From assembly GCF_030864355.1 (NCBI RefSeq), contig NC_083397.1:62001-126000 (forward strand): a stretch of 64,000 bases of DNA, given 5' to 3'. Source of the stretch: Cutaneotrichosporon cavernicola. Its lineage: Eukaryota > Basidiomycota > Tremellomycetes > Trichosporonales > Trichosporonaceae. The position numbers and the translations under genes are program-made. The notes under the pieces are model-generated. The model did not search any database. It had not been told where the DNA came from and saw nothing but the letters and a program-made list of their open reading frames with translations. Shown here piece by piece: positions 31,290 to 41,887 of this stretch; the first letter of the stretch is position 1, and every line of letters starts with the position of its first letter.

Positions 31290-32478
31290 TTAGCAGCTAG
31301 CCGCAACTGCGAGAGCAGTAAGGAGGACCCAGATTGAGAACCGAGTGCAGCCAGCGCTGTTGAGGGCTGTCTCACCGTTCTGCGGATGTTAGCAGATACA
31401 ACATGACCCAAAGAGGCTAGACGTACTCCCTGTCCTGCCGCACTTTGTCGTACAGATGGCGCGACACCCGACCCTGTGATGGTCGCAGTTCTGACCGGCA
31501 ACGACGGCGCGGCCGTGTACGGGACGTCCGGCACCTGCTCAGGCGTCCACTTGGTCCAGTTCGGGACGTTGATAGCGTACAACTCGCCAGGCGGCTGCGT
31601 CGCCATGTTACCTACCGGCCAGTAGTTGCCTGCCGTTAGTCCAATCACGGTGCGTGCTTAACTGAGGACTCACACACAAAGTACGTCATGCTAGGAAAGT
31701 CGGTCGTGTTGGCGCAATTGACGTTCCAAGCGCACCCGAGGGTGTTGGACGCGTTCCAGATCATCTTGGATATCAGCAATGTTTCAATGCAATCAAGAAC
31801 TCACGGCCGAGAAGTGTGAGGCTGCCTGGGCTTCAGGGTGGCGAAATGGGTAGTAGTCTGTGGTCAACTTGACACTCAACTCCAGCCAGCTGGCTCACCC
31901 CACTCCTCCGCCCACATCTCGATCATCGGGTTAACGTCAAAGCGGCCCCCCTCGTCGGAGAAGGAGAGCTGCGCACTGGTGTCAGGTTGGGACTTGACCT
32001 AATAGCATACAGGTTATCGCTTCCCCTGTCATGTCAGCTATAGTTCTTAAAGCAGATGCTGATGGTTGCACTCGGTCAAGCCACGCCTGACCAGTGTACA
32101 CCGCCCGTTCAACGACTCACCAATGTTCCCATAGACATGTGTTCACGTGGTCCTGCGCAATGCGAGCTGCCGTTTCGTTCCAGGTGACAGGTTGACACCC
32201 TGGTGAGTAAGTCATCTTGCTCACCTTGCTCTCCCCGCCGACTCACCGAATTGGGCGCGGAAGGCGTTGCTGGCTGTCACAATCCACCGCGCGATGCGCG
32301 ATTCACCACTCAGATCTGCATCGCTCGAGTTGGTGTTCATCATAAAGTCGGCCTCGCTCGTCCCGTCTGGGTATCGGGGCCAGTATGGCTCGGTGGCTGA
32401 GTCATTGGCTGGGGGTTGGTCGTTGACGACTGTCTGGGCGAGGGCATGTTGGGCGAGGAGGATGGGGAAGAGGAGCAT
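31290..32478 (-). CDS. secreted CAP (SCP/PR-1) domain protein with GPI-like tail
   Basis: Eight exons (32478-32247, 32199-32121, 32025-32011, 31975-31899, 31857-31805, 31764-31674, 31629-31427, 31379-31290) join in frame to 279 residues. Exon 3 is a 15-nt microexon coding GSDNL, and it is needed to give the GENLA-like GSDNLAQ motif. A signal peptide is visible (MLLFPILLAQHALAQ). The CAP domain shows NAFRAQFGCQPVTWNETAAR (core NAFRAQFGCQPVTWN) and HFSAMIWNASNTLGCAW, equivalent to the H-[FY]-T-Q-x-[VI]-W-x-x-x-x-x-x-G-C signature. The end of the domain reads YFVCNYWPVGN. The last exon reads NSAGCTRFSIWVLLTALAVA, a hydrophobic tail after small residues, as in GPI-anchored proteins. CAP proteins (yeast Pry-like) bind sterols and lipids outside the cell. 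Confidence 0.84.
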
Positions 32479-33370
32479 GGTAAGTGGTCAAGGTTGTTGA
32501 CGGGGGTTGAGATGAAGAGAAAAGATGGACAAGTAGAGGGAGAAGGCTGGAAAGCGGGGAAGGAAGGCTGAAGATGAAGGTTGAAGGGTAGCCAGTCATG
32601 GATGGCCAAGGCGGTGCGGTTTCGTATGACGACGTAGGCCTAAAGCCTTGCAAGATATGCTTGAAGCCCAAGTCGTGCGATCCCAGATCCGAGATGGACT
32701 GGACTGCGGGCTGTGGATTGCGGATTGCGGATTGGGGATTGACGACGTCAATAACTCTGTGTCTGTTGATGACTAATGGTCAAAGCAAGTAAGCAAGTAA
32801 GTAAGCTGGTGGAGTGAGTGGAGTGAGTTAGAGTGACTGATGAGGGATTCAATGTTCTTGGCGTTCGCTGCGCAATGGGGTTTGACTAGTTGATTACTAC
32901 GTCATTACTTGATGACGACAAGATCAGTACCTTTTGATTCCATCCTTCTTAGCGCTGGCAGTGTGCCGAGCGTGCCAAGACAGTTCAGTTTCTTGGTACG
33001 CTGTGGCGGTGACCTCGAGGTCATTTCGAGGACTGCGGGCTGCACAGGTTTGAGGTTGGGGAATGAGGTTGTGAGGAGATGATGAGAAGAGTGAAGAGGA
33101 TGATGAGGGATGAGAATGTGTCAGTCCCAATATGATAAGAGATGAAATAATAAAGGGATTAAGAAAAGTAAAGTAGTGACAGAGTGGAAAGCAAGGTGAG
33201 GCACTGGCTGTGAGTCGATCCCCAGACCTCCAACTTGGATCGTCGGTTCGCCTTGGTCCCACCTCGCTTCAGGCTCCGAGATCCGGAAGGAGCTTGACTT
33301 GCAAAAAGCTGGACACACCCCTTGGACTGTGGACTGTGGCTTGGTTGTCTGCAGGCTGCAGGACAGCATC

Positions 33371-33423
33371 TGTCGGAAACGGCCCTTTTGACCACGTTTA
33401 CTGCAAAAGGGGCGTTTCCGACA
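33371..33423. repeat. 20-bp inverted repeat, hairpin with 13-nt loop
   Basis: Arm 33371-33390 (TGTCGGAAACGGCCCTTTTG) is complementary to arm 33404-33423 with one mismatch; the 13 bases between form the loop. Outside the arms, GCAT and ATGC can extend the stem with small bulges. It is not next to a gene end and has no target-site duplication that I can see. Confidence 0.9.
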
Positions 33424-33607
33424 GAATGCAAACTCGGCTACTTGCACCTCGACAGTTGCCGAGTCTGGCAGCTGGCAGCGTGTTTGTAGATCCGAAACAC
33501 CAAACTTGTACAGCTTGTACAAACGCACCAGCAAATGCATGGTAAACACAAAGCGGTAATGTAGATCTAGACTTTTTACCTATTCATCATCACATCCACG
33601 GCGTTGC

Positions 33608-33615
33608 TTTATATA
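33608..33615 (+). promoter_or_regulatory. TATA-like element upstream of the NUDIX gene
   Basis: TTTATATA lies ~200 bp upstream of the ATG at 33813, with a CT-rich, CCTCC-containing leader between. This is a plausible core promoter position for a yeast gene. Confidence 0.35.
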
Positions 33616-33812
33616 CTTGACTTGTGTCAGTATCCGCCCTTGCGCATTGCTCGGGGTTTCTCCAACTTTCAACGCCGTGACCCCGAGAAGAGACGGTTAC
33701 CCCCGCCTTACCGCTTGCACCGGCAACTCTTGATCGGTCTCATCCGACCTGGCCCTCTACCTCCCCCTCCATCTCCTCAGCCATATACCCAACCCCCGCA
33801 CCTCTGACTACC

Positions 33813-35210
33813 ATGCTCCTCTCCATACCCCGCGTCGCTCTCGCCAGCTATCACACAACACGACTCGCTCCTTCAATAATGTCCTGGATCGTCGCAAAGG
33901 AGAAGCGGCCCGCATCGACCGCGGCAAACGTGCCGGCCGTGCCTAAGCCGAGCTCAAGGTGTGTTTGTTGCCCAAGGCTAGACGCGTCTCTTATGCCTCC
34001 TGACCTTTTCGGTTGCTGACGCCGAACCTAGTGTTATGCTCGTGTCGCCGACAAACCAGCTCCTCCTCCTTCATCGGGTTCAGCGCTCGTCCGCGTTCCC
34101 GTCGGCTCACGTGTTCCCGGGCGGCAACCTCAGTAGCTTCCACGAGGTTATCCCCAGCGAGCAGGATGTCGGGCGGCACAATGACGGGTATGCGTACCGT
34201 CTCGCAGCCATTCGCGAAACGTTTGAGGAGTCGGGCATCCTGCTTGCCCGCAAGAAGGGGACGCCGCCAGGCGGCCCTCTCCTCAAGCTCAGCGAGGCCG
34301 AGATTGAGGATGGCCGCAAGGCCGTACACGGGGATAAGATCAAGTTTGAGGAGTGGCTGGATCAGAAGGGCGGCGTGGCCGAGATTGGTGAGTTTGCGAG
34401 GGGAGCCGAGTTGGGAGTGGGCATGGCATGAGGCAGTGTTGTCAGTGGAGGGGCGCCCAGGTGTCTGAAGGGGTCCCATCCGATTTGCTTGCTCTCGAGC
34501 GCGCATCTGGGGACGCCAACCCGAAGGTCACTCGCCTATACCCACACGTTTCCCTCCCTCCAAACACTCTGGAAGTCTTGCTGACGGCAGAATCTCTCGT
34601 GCCCTTCACGCGCTGGATCACTCCTCCCAATGTTCCCAAGCGCTTCACGACGCAGATGTACGTCTACATGCTGCCTCTGAACTCGGACGCAGTGGGTCAC
34701 GATGCTGAGGTGACGGTGCACAACCCAACCCATGACGGCGGGATCGAGCACACGGCCGCGGCCTTTGACGACTGCGCCGACTGGCTGAAGCGCGGAAAGA
34801 GTGGGGAAATCATCATCTACCCTCCTCAGATGTACCTCATCGGCCACCTCGCCGAGCACCTGACAGGGCCTGGCAACTACGGTGCTCAGCGCGACTCGCT
34901 CAAGAGCTTCCTGGCCTCAAGCACCACCGGACGGTCAAACCACGCAACAAGCAGCATCAACTGGGCGGACAAGGTCATCTCGCCAGTGGGCCGTGGTGTG
35001 CACAAGGCGAGTGGGAAGCAGATTCTCTCGCTCGAGGGGTCTGGTCCCGAACTCCGTGGTTCGGGCCGCGCCGGTGACTTTGACCGTGTCGTGCTCGTCA
35101 AGGGCACCAAGGCGGGACCACGCAACGTCGAGGTTGTGTGGCGCGACGACGTCGCTGAAGATCTCAAGAGCGCCGTCATGGCGCCCAAGGATGTTAAGGC
35201 CAAGTTGTAG
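33813..35210 (+). CDS. NUDIX hydrolase (NUDT7/NUDT19-like)
   Basis: A pyrophosphohydrolase likely to act on CoA or another nucleoside diphosphate derivative. Exon 1 is 33813-33958, exon 2 is 34032-34387 and the last exon ends at 35210. The second intron begins at 34388 (GTGAGT), and its 3' border is uncertain (about 34468 keeps frame and gives EIGVPSDLL). The NUDIX block is split as in the NUDT19 type: HVFPGGN near residue 75, then RLAAIRETFEESGILL, which supplies the RExxEExG core. After the NUDIX core come SLVPFTRWITPPNVPKRFTTQ and WADKV-like segments shared by this subgroup. The N-terminus (MLLSIPRVALASYHTTRLAPS) is basic and amphipathic and could be a mitochondrial presequence. Confidence 0.82.
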
Positions 35211-35746
35211 AATCTGACGACATAGAATTGTATACACGCTCGTTTCTAGAGGTCAGCTAGGTCGAGCCGGATGCAGAGCTGATCCCGATGGCTGGCGTCG
35301 TACCATGGGAGATCCGGGAACTGGAAAGCACAAAGTCGATGCATGCCCAGCGCGCTCAGAAGGATATGAACTGGATGACGCATGGCGTGTCTGGATAAAG
35401 AGATGAGACGAGTTTCAAAGCCTAGAGAGAAGATGGCTGGAGAGGGCCATTATTACTTAGTTGCTTGGGTGTGGTGAGCATGATATGGTGGGGTGCGTTC
35501 TGGAGGACTTGTAATACTGACGCAATCCACCACAATCCGCTGTTCCTCTTCCTCCATCTCCCATTTCTCCATGCCTCAAACCTATCTCCAAATATATTCG
35601 CTCACCTCATCAACCAGCATTAGTCAAGAGTCAATCACCGGCCCCCCGTAGCCAGCGGGAATGCCATGCATCCCGTCAGGGATGGGCCCATGCTTCTCGC
35701 TCAATCGTCACATGACGGCATCTAACCAGATACTGGCACGCCGATA
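35211..35746. other. intergenic between NUDIX and mpaB-like genes
   Basis: This lies between two rightward genes. The end of this stretch (about 35660-35745) may hold the missing first exon of the mpaB-like gene, since several ATG codons occur there but none is in frame without a splice. Confidence 0.4.
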
Positions 35747-37264
35747 GTGTCGGCCGTCACCAAAAGGGAGCACCTACTAAGACTCACCAATTCGCATCTT
35801 CTTCTCCCTTGTTCACATCTCATTAACCCAGCATCTCCTACTCCAAGCACCCTTGGAAACACATCGGTGCTGCTATACGTCGTGTACGTCGGCGCGTTCA
35901 TCGCGGTTTCGGCTGCGCTGCTTGTGCGCCGTGTCCAGGCGGTGCGAAAGGTTCGCTATGGCCAGCGCGACGCCATGATGGACAAGTACGCGTATCTCCT
36001 CGACGACATGAGCAAGATGACCTACCACGAGGCCGAGGAGATCTCCAAGTACTCGTCCTTCTTGGTGAGTACATGGCAGCGGCGGTTGGCGACTGGATGG
36101 AATCGGGACGCTGACGTCAGGAAATGCCATGGACGGTCACCGTCGCACTCTCCTTCGCCCTTTTCAAGACATACGCCATCCCAACCATCTCAGGTGTGTT
36201 GTGCAAGTCTGGCCAGCTGTCGACGGACGCGAGTGCCGGACGTCGCGCCGAGGACACTGGCATCTTCATCAACGAGTTTAGTGGTGGTGGCGAGAGCCAC
36301 GCCGTCGCTGGCGTGGACACCGAGCGTGGCAGCATCGCCCTCGCGCGCATGAACTGGTTACACTCTAGATACGGCAATCTCATTGGCCGTGACGACAAGC
36401 TGTTCACCCTCGCTCTATTCGTGTTCGAGCCCTTCTACTTCGCCGAGCTGTTTGACTACCGCCCGCTGAATGAACTCGAGAAGGAGGCACGGTGAGTTTT
36501 GCGCATGAACAAGCAGGAGAGGCCGGAGTCCTCCCTTCCTCTTATCATGTCCGACCGCGTTCCCTGCTGACCCCAGCTACGTCCACTGGCGCGAGATTGG
36601 CGCTCGCATGGGCATTGAGGACATTCCTCCCACGCGCGCCGAGCTGCTCGAATGGACGGTCGCGTACGGCAAGAAGTCGATGGTGTACGATCCCCGCAAC
36701 GCGCAGGTCGGTAACGCGACCTTTAGCGTGTTACTCAAGGACTTACCTCGCTTCATGTGGCCACTCGGCAAGCGTATGAGCCTGGTTCTTCTCGACGACC
36801 ACATGCTGCAGGCGTTTGGGTGGGAGAAGCCTCCTGCTTTGATGTACTGGCTGGTACCGCGCCTGTTACGGATCAAGGGACTCGTGTGTGGCAATCTGCT
36901 GTTCCCACGCACAACGCCGCCCCCACACGTCAAGACTAGCGTGCGCTGCTCGTTCGCAGGCCCCGTTTCCGAGAAGACGGAGAAGGCTCCAGATGCTGGT
37001 CTCCCTCAGATTGTGAGGGACGGGTACATCTTTGAGCCGTGGTACGTCAAGCCGGACGGCGCACGCATGGGTGCCCTTGGCCTTGGAACACCAGGCCTCC
37101 CCAAGTACGTGCCCGAGGGGTACATCAACTCGCGCCTGGGTCCCGAGAGACTGTACAACCAGGGGGTGGACCTTACGCTAAAGAACGCTGCTGCTATGCG
37201 CGAGCGCGCACAGGGCGGCCAGTGCCCATTCTTCGTTGCGCAGGAGGTTGTCGCAACCGCATAG
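35747..37264 (+). CDS. ER-bound oxygenase mpaB/rubber oxygenase (DUF2236) family
   Basis: A haem-type oxygenase family that includes MpaB' of mycophenolic acid synthesis, which oxidatively cleaves a polyprenyl chain, and latex-clearing proteins. Internal exons end at 36064 and run 36121-36491 and 36577-37264 (introns 56 and 85 nt). A membrane anchor (TSVLLYVVYVGAFIAVSAAL) precedes RRVQAVRKVRYGQRD. The catalytic-domain landmarks are TISGVLCKSGQLS, ARMNWLHSRYG (with the conserved His), KLFTLALFVFEPF, YVHWREIGARMGI, and DDHMLQAFG. The start is unresolved. The frame opens at a GTG at 35747 and the first in-frame ATG lies after the anchor, so a short upstream exon probably supplies the ATG. Treat the 5' end as partial. 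Confidence 0.78.
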
Positions 37265-37598
37265 CTGTGTCTTTGACAGGGCTGTGTTGGCTGATTGACA
37301 GTCACAGTGAGAAGATTGTAGAAGATGCAGACAGGTGAGCAGTCGCAGATTGTGCTTCATACGTGAGCGATGAGCTGCGATTATGGCACAGAACATGCAT
37401 ATGTCAACTTAGATCTGGAATCTAGGAAAGCGGTGATGTGTCTGGTTATGCTCACATGTTCGCACAGAGCGCGGTTTTGTTCGGCCATTGATACTTCTCA
37501 CGACTAGAGTAGACTCTTCTCTTCACTTCCCAACTTCAATCTTCAATTTACTCTATTACTCACTCATCTCGACGCTTGGACACCTGGACGCCTGCTCC
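37265..37598. other. intergenic, promoter of F-box-like gene
   Basis: CT-rich leader DNA (TCTTCTCTTCACTTCCC near 37515) precedes the ATG at 37599. Nothing else is seen. Confidence 0.4.
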
Positions 37599-38977
37599 AT
37601 GTCACTGCAGTCCCTCTTCCATCGTCTCCTCTGTGAGCCATTGAACGCATCGGACTGACTAACCAGGCGTTTCCGCGCCGCCAGAAGTTGAACCACGAGT
37701 CACAAGGCCGCCAGCACCGCAGTCGGCTAGGCTCTTGGGGCCTGAGGACTATTCTGACAAGCCACAGGCGCGTCTTGACTTGACGCGCTCACAATCACAA
37801 TCATCCTCTCCGCACCAGTCGCCCACGTCATCCCGAGTAGGTCTGTCGAATGCGTCATCACTTTCGTCGGGACCCTCTTTGCCACCGTCCTCATCACAAC
37901 CACGAGGGAGCACTGTCTCATCAGCTCCAGAACCCCGCATTACCATCAACGCAGCCAGCTTTCCACACATCATTCACACCATTCTCCGCTATGCCACCGA
38001 CCTGGGAGGCTTTCGGGGCGCTTCACGCGCATGGCGCGAGTACGTGGACTCGATCTGGGGACCCCACCTAATCCTGGACGGAGACGAGCGCCGACGGGTG
38101 CGGGGCTCAGTTCTCCGTCTGCGTGGTCACACCTTGCACGACGGGTGGCGCAAGCCTCTGATCAAGGACTCGGCGATGTATCTCTCCGTACGCGACAAGC
38201 GCTAACATCAGTAACGACGCACACTTTATCCATTGGTGGGCCGCGCCAAAGTCGGTGCTGGCATACACACGGGTTCTGGACATCCGTGGAGTTGTGCGGC
38301 ACGACGCCCTCAAAGAACTGGCAGCCAGTATGCCGCTCCTTGACACGCTGCGCTTGTACGCCCGAGGCGGTCCTGACAGGCCATCAGCCTTGCTATTGTG
38401 TCAGCCCAGCGACTTCTCCGACTGGTGGCAGCTCCCTCCTGTGCGCCGGGTCGTGATCTTCGGCAACTTTGTCAACCTGAGAAACGCGCGTGATGCACGA
38501 GCTCGAATCCGGACTCCTCTTGAGGAGATAGTCATCCACCTGCCTTTCCACGCGGACCAGCCGGTGCTACACGTCGACCTCTGGCGAGACGACTATCCGG
38601 TCGACTGGGTGGAGCATGTCACCCTCATCTTCACTGAGCATGTCGATACTGACGCGCCACACCCCGATGTCCCCACCGGCCTGACTGGAGCCGAATTGCC
38701 GACATTGGAGGAGGAACTGTCCACGCTCATGAGTCAACTGGTAACCCTTGTAATGGAGGTTGGACACGTCACAATCGTGGGGTTGGAGCTGCTAATGGAG
38801 CGGCGTGGGTTCGACCGATTGCAAGCAGACGAATCGGTTGAATTACTGCGCGGGATGACCACCTTGCAAGACAAATATTGGTACATCGACGCCGTCGGCT
38901 GGCAGACATGGGACCTGTACACTCGTGAAGGGGGACGAGTGAAGAGAGGTGTCCATGGAAACGCAGCAGCCGGATAG
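37599..38977 (+). CDS. F-box-like protein
   Basis: Three exons (37599-37632, 37667-38177, 38212-38977; both introns 34 nt, with CTAAC branch sites) give 436 residues. After a Ser/Pro/Gln-rich N-terminus comes ITINAASFPHIIHTILRYAT...GASRAWREYVD, a short F-box-like helix block (core FPHIIHTIL, SRAWREYVD). HLILDG and the leucine-rich-looking LAYTRVLDIRG, MPLLDTLRLY and LEEIVIHLPFH elements follow. The order of these blocks is the same in the gene at 46997-47993 and in the decayed copy at 23252-24099. F-box proteins recruit substrates to SCF ubiquitin ligases. The F-box here is divergent, so the SCF role is inferred. Confidence 0.72.
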
Positions 38978-39451
38978 GTGCCCAAAGTCGTGCCGGCCGA
39001 GGGAGCCGACGCTGAGGCGTCTACTGGCGAAACCGCGCCAATGAAGGACCATGACGGAGACGGCCAACCTGATGTAAGTGGAATGCGGCGAGCCTGATCC
39101 GCGGAGAGAGGTAAGTGGGGGCTGACGAGCTGAGTCGAACGACCGGCTATGCTGGAAACAATGAAAGCGGCTCTTGCGAGACAGAGGGAAGAGGTCTCAG
39201 CAGCGATAGCAGGGGAATTTTAGGCAGGCGATGGGATCAGGCAGACGAATGAATGTGTAGGAGAAGATGAACTCGTAGTGAATACCAGCCGGCAAATACT
39301 GTCCGAGGCCCGAGAGGGGAAGTTTGCAGCAGATGAGTCCCCTTCAACATGGGAGATGACGAGATTGGGCACTAGTTGGCCGTGGCAGCCTGTTCTAAAA
39401 GCTTGGGCTCTGCACTGTCCTTCCACAATACCGTACCTCCACACAACACTG
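38978..39451. other. convergent intergenic region
   Basis: This lies between the 3' end of the F-box-like gene and the 3' end of the M20 amidohydrolase gene. No feature beyond likely terminators. Confidence 0.4.
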
Positions 39452-40954
39452 TTACACCGCCGCACCCTTCATATCCTCCTTCCACCATTTGATCGCTTTG
39501 TCGGCAAAGTCCTTGTTGGCGAGGAACTGTGCGCCCACAGCGCACATGCCAGCGGCAAACTCGAACGTGTACTCGTGCGCCTTGGCCGTGCCGCATTTCT
39601 CCGTGAACTGGGGCGTGTGGTTCCCGCGGCCTGGTTCGGCAGGGATGCCGAATTGGGGGTGACACGCTGGCATCGCGTAGCACACATTACCAAAGTCGGT
39701 GGACCCGCCTGCGTTGTCCCAATTGTCGAGCGCGATCCATGTGCGCCGGTTCCATAACGCCGACACGGCGGCGGCAAACTCGTCCTGCTATCAGCGCAGC
39801 TGTGTCGGACTCGGACTCACGCAGAATGGCCCGTTGTTACGCAGATCGTACGTCATGGGCGCCACGTCGTACTTGACCTTGCACTCGGTCGCGGTGGCAG
39901 CGCCGCTGGTGTCGTGTCAGCTCGCCCTTACTGACACATACTCAAAGCATGCTTGGACCTTGGCGACGAGCGCCTCGACGTCGTTGGCCGTCTTGGCGCG
40001 GATAAAGTACTTCATGGCAGCATAGTCTGGGATAATGTTGGGCGCCTTGCCGCCATGTGTGATAATACCGTGCACTTTGTCGGTGGGGTGCAACTGTTGT
40101 CTGAGAGCAGAGATGGAGCCGTAAGCGAGGTGTACGGCGTCGAGCGCATTCACGCCTTCCCAGGGAGCGACGCCTGCGTGTGCCGGTCGCCCGAAGAACT
40201 CGATGCCGAGCTCCACCACGGCCAGGGTGGGTATCACACATGCGGTGCCGGGCGCGACACCTGCATAGTCACCAACAGGGTGGACCATCATGCATGCGTC
40301 GATGCCCAGGAATCCTCCGCGGTCGAGAAGGACAGCCTTGCCCATCCCGCCCTCCTCGGCCGGCGTGCCAATCAGCACAGCGGTGCCGTCCATCCCGTAC
40401 TTTCTCATCGCCGCGCGCATACCCAGAAGGCCAGCAACGCCTGCGACCGCAATCAGGTTGTGTCCGCACGCGTGTCCGATACCTGGAAGAGCGTCGTATT
40501 CGCTACAGAACGCAAACGTGCGCCCTCCTGAGCCGTGTTTGTACACGGCACGGAAAGCGGTGGGGAGGTCCTTGTATCCGCGCTCAACCTCGAAGCCCTC
40601 ACTCTCAAGAAGGTCGGTCAGGCGCTTGTGCGCACCCACCTCGGCGTAGCCAAGCTCAGGGTGTTGCCAGATCCAGCGCGAGATCTCGGTGAGCTTGTCA
40701 GAATACTCGAGCACCGTGGCCTTGATCGTCTCGCCAATCTCCTTCGGCAGTCCACTGGCGCCAGAGTATGGCGGGGGCTGGTCCACCGCCTTCGTTGACC
40801 GACTACTCCAGGCGCATGGATAGTAGGCCTCCACGTCGCGGGGTTCAGCACTCGGCGTCTTGGCATCACGGACGGGGTTCGGGTCGGCCGCCGCTGCCGC
40901 TGCCGTGTTCCGCCGTCGGAACAAGTTGACATTGAAGCAGCCGTGGACTGTCAT
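39452..40954 (-). CDS. M20 family amidohydrolase / peptidase
   Basis: A zinc-dependent hydrolase of the M20 family (aminoacylase/PM20D2-type amidohydrolase) that cleaves N-acyl or dipeptide amide bonds. Three exons (40954-39936, 39905-39821, 39784-39452; introns 30 and 36 nt) give 478 residues. Landmarks are IWQHPELGYAE, CSEYDALPGIGHACGHN (His and Asp metal ligands), GTPAEEGGMGK (catalytic/metal Glu pair), MMVHPVGDY, and GRPAHAGVAPWEGVNALDA with the dimerisation-domain His. The third exon ends with STDFGNVCYAMPACHP, the last metal-ligand block. The ATG at 40954 (MTVHGCF) is chosen; in-frame ATGs at about 40989 and 41041 would add a short N-terminal part. A Pro/Ala-rich leader of ~60 residues precedes the domain. 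Confidence 0.85.
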
Positions 40955-41230
40955 CGTCAACTGCGGAGAAGAGCGCAATGGTACATGCATCGCCGAGCAA
41001 TGGAGTGAGAATGTAGGCAAAAGGTACGTCTCCAAATGCATGCCCACTCGTGGACAACGTGATCAGCCACGTTCTACCAGGGCGGCCGGAACATGGACAA
41101 GAACAATGACGTCGTAAATTACAACCCCACAATTTCCAGACGTCGCAACGCCGCAAATCAGCACTTCTTTATCAACAAACAATCCAACCTGGCGAGCCTC
41201 TGGTCACCTCATCATCACACCATCCCAAGC

Positions 41231-41887
41231 ATGCCCGCATCATCATCACCCAAACTCAAGCCCAAGCGCTCGCACCCCTGGTCCATGCACCCGCTCATGG
41301 GCGGTGGCCGCTCACGCACTCCCTCCCCCTCTCGCCGGAACAAGACAGCACTCATCGTGATCGACATGCAGGTTGGAGTCGTCAAGACCTGCGTCGACGT
41401 GCAAGGCGTTATGGCGCACATCGGGTCTCTTGTGCAGCGTGCCCGCGAAGCCGGGGCTCCCGTCATTTGGGTGCAGCACGAGGACGAGGTTCTTGTCCGC
41501 GACACAATGGAGTGGGCACTAGCACCAGGCCTTCCACCCCCGCTGGACGAGGAAGTACGTGTCCACAAACGCTTCCGCGACAGTTTTACTGCGCCCGAGC
41601 TCGAGAGCGAATTACATTCGCGCGGCGTACACCATGTCGTTATCGTCGGTGCGCAGAGCGACTACTGCGTCCGTACTGCAGCCCAGAGCGCCGCAGTTCG
41701 AGGGTATGCGGTCACGGTACCGCGCGACGCTCACACGACCGAGGACGCCGAGTTTCGCGGCACAAAGATCCCAGCGCAGCAGATTGTGCAACACACAAAT
41801 GTGTACTTTAACGACTTTGAGTATCAGCCCGGCGTGTGGTGCGGCAACGTCGCTTCGGACGAGGTTCAGTTTGGACAACGCCCATAG
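41231..41887 (+). CDS. isochorismatase-like cysteine hydrolase
   Basis: A single-exon gene of 218 residues of the isochorismatase-like family, which includes nicotinamidase-, N-carbamoylsarcosine amidase- and isochorismatase-type enzymes. The catalytic triad is visible: Asp in TALIVIDMQVG, Lys in VHKRFRDSF, and Cys in GAQSDYCVRTAA. A cis-peptide-type segment (VGAQS) precedes the Cys. The first ~35 residues are Ser/Pro/Arg-rich. The ATG at 41231 follows catcccaagc; an in-frame ATG at 41093 would add 46 residues. The start codons of this gene and the M20 gene are 276 bp apart in divergent orientation. Both are amide hydrolases, so they may share control. Confidence 0.85.
   Translation: MPASSSPKLKPKRSHPWSMHPLMGGGRSRTPSPSRRNKTALIVIDMQVGVVKTCVDVQGVMAHIGSLVQRAREAGAPVIWVQHEDEVLVRDTMEWALAPGLPPPLDEEVRVHKRFRDSFTAPELESELHSRGVHHVVIVGAQSDYCVRTAAQSAAVRGYAVTVPRDAHTTEDAEFRGTKIPAQQIVQHTNVYFNDFEYQPGVWCGNVASDEVQFGQRP

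Larger units (their letters stand above)
32479..33812. other. 1.3-kb divergent intergenic region
   Basis: This lies between the leftward CAP gene and the rightward NUDIX gene. It contains CTGCGGGCTGTGGATTGCGGATTG repeats near 32700-32740 (a 7-8 bp unit, GGATTGC), the AAGTAAGCAAGTAAG run near 32785-32805 and the long hairpin at 33371-33423. No coding sequence is supported. Confidence 0.5.
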
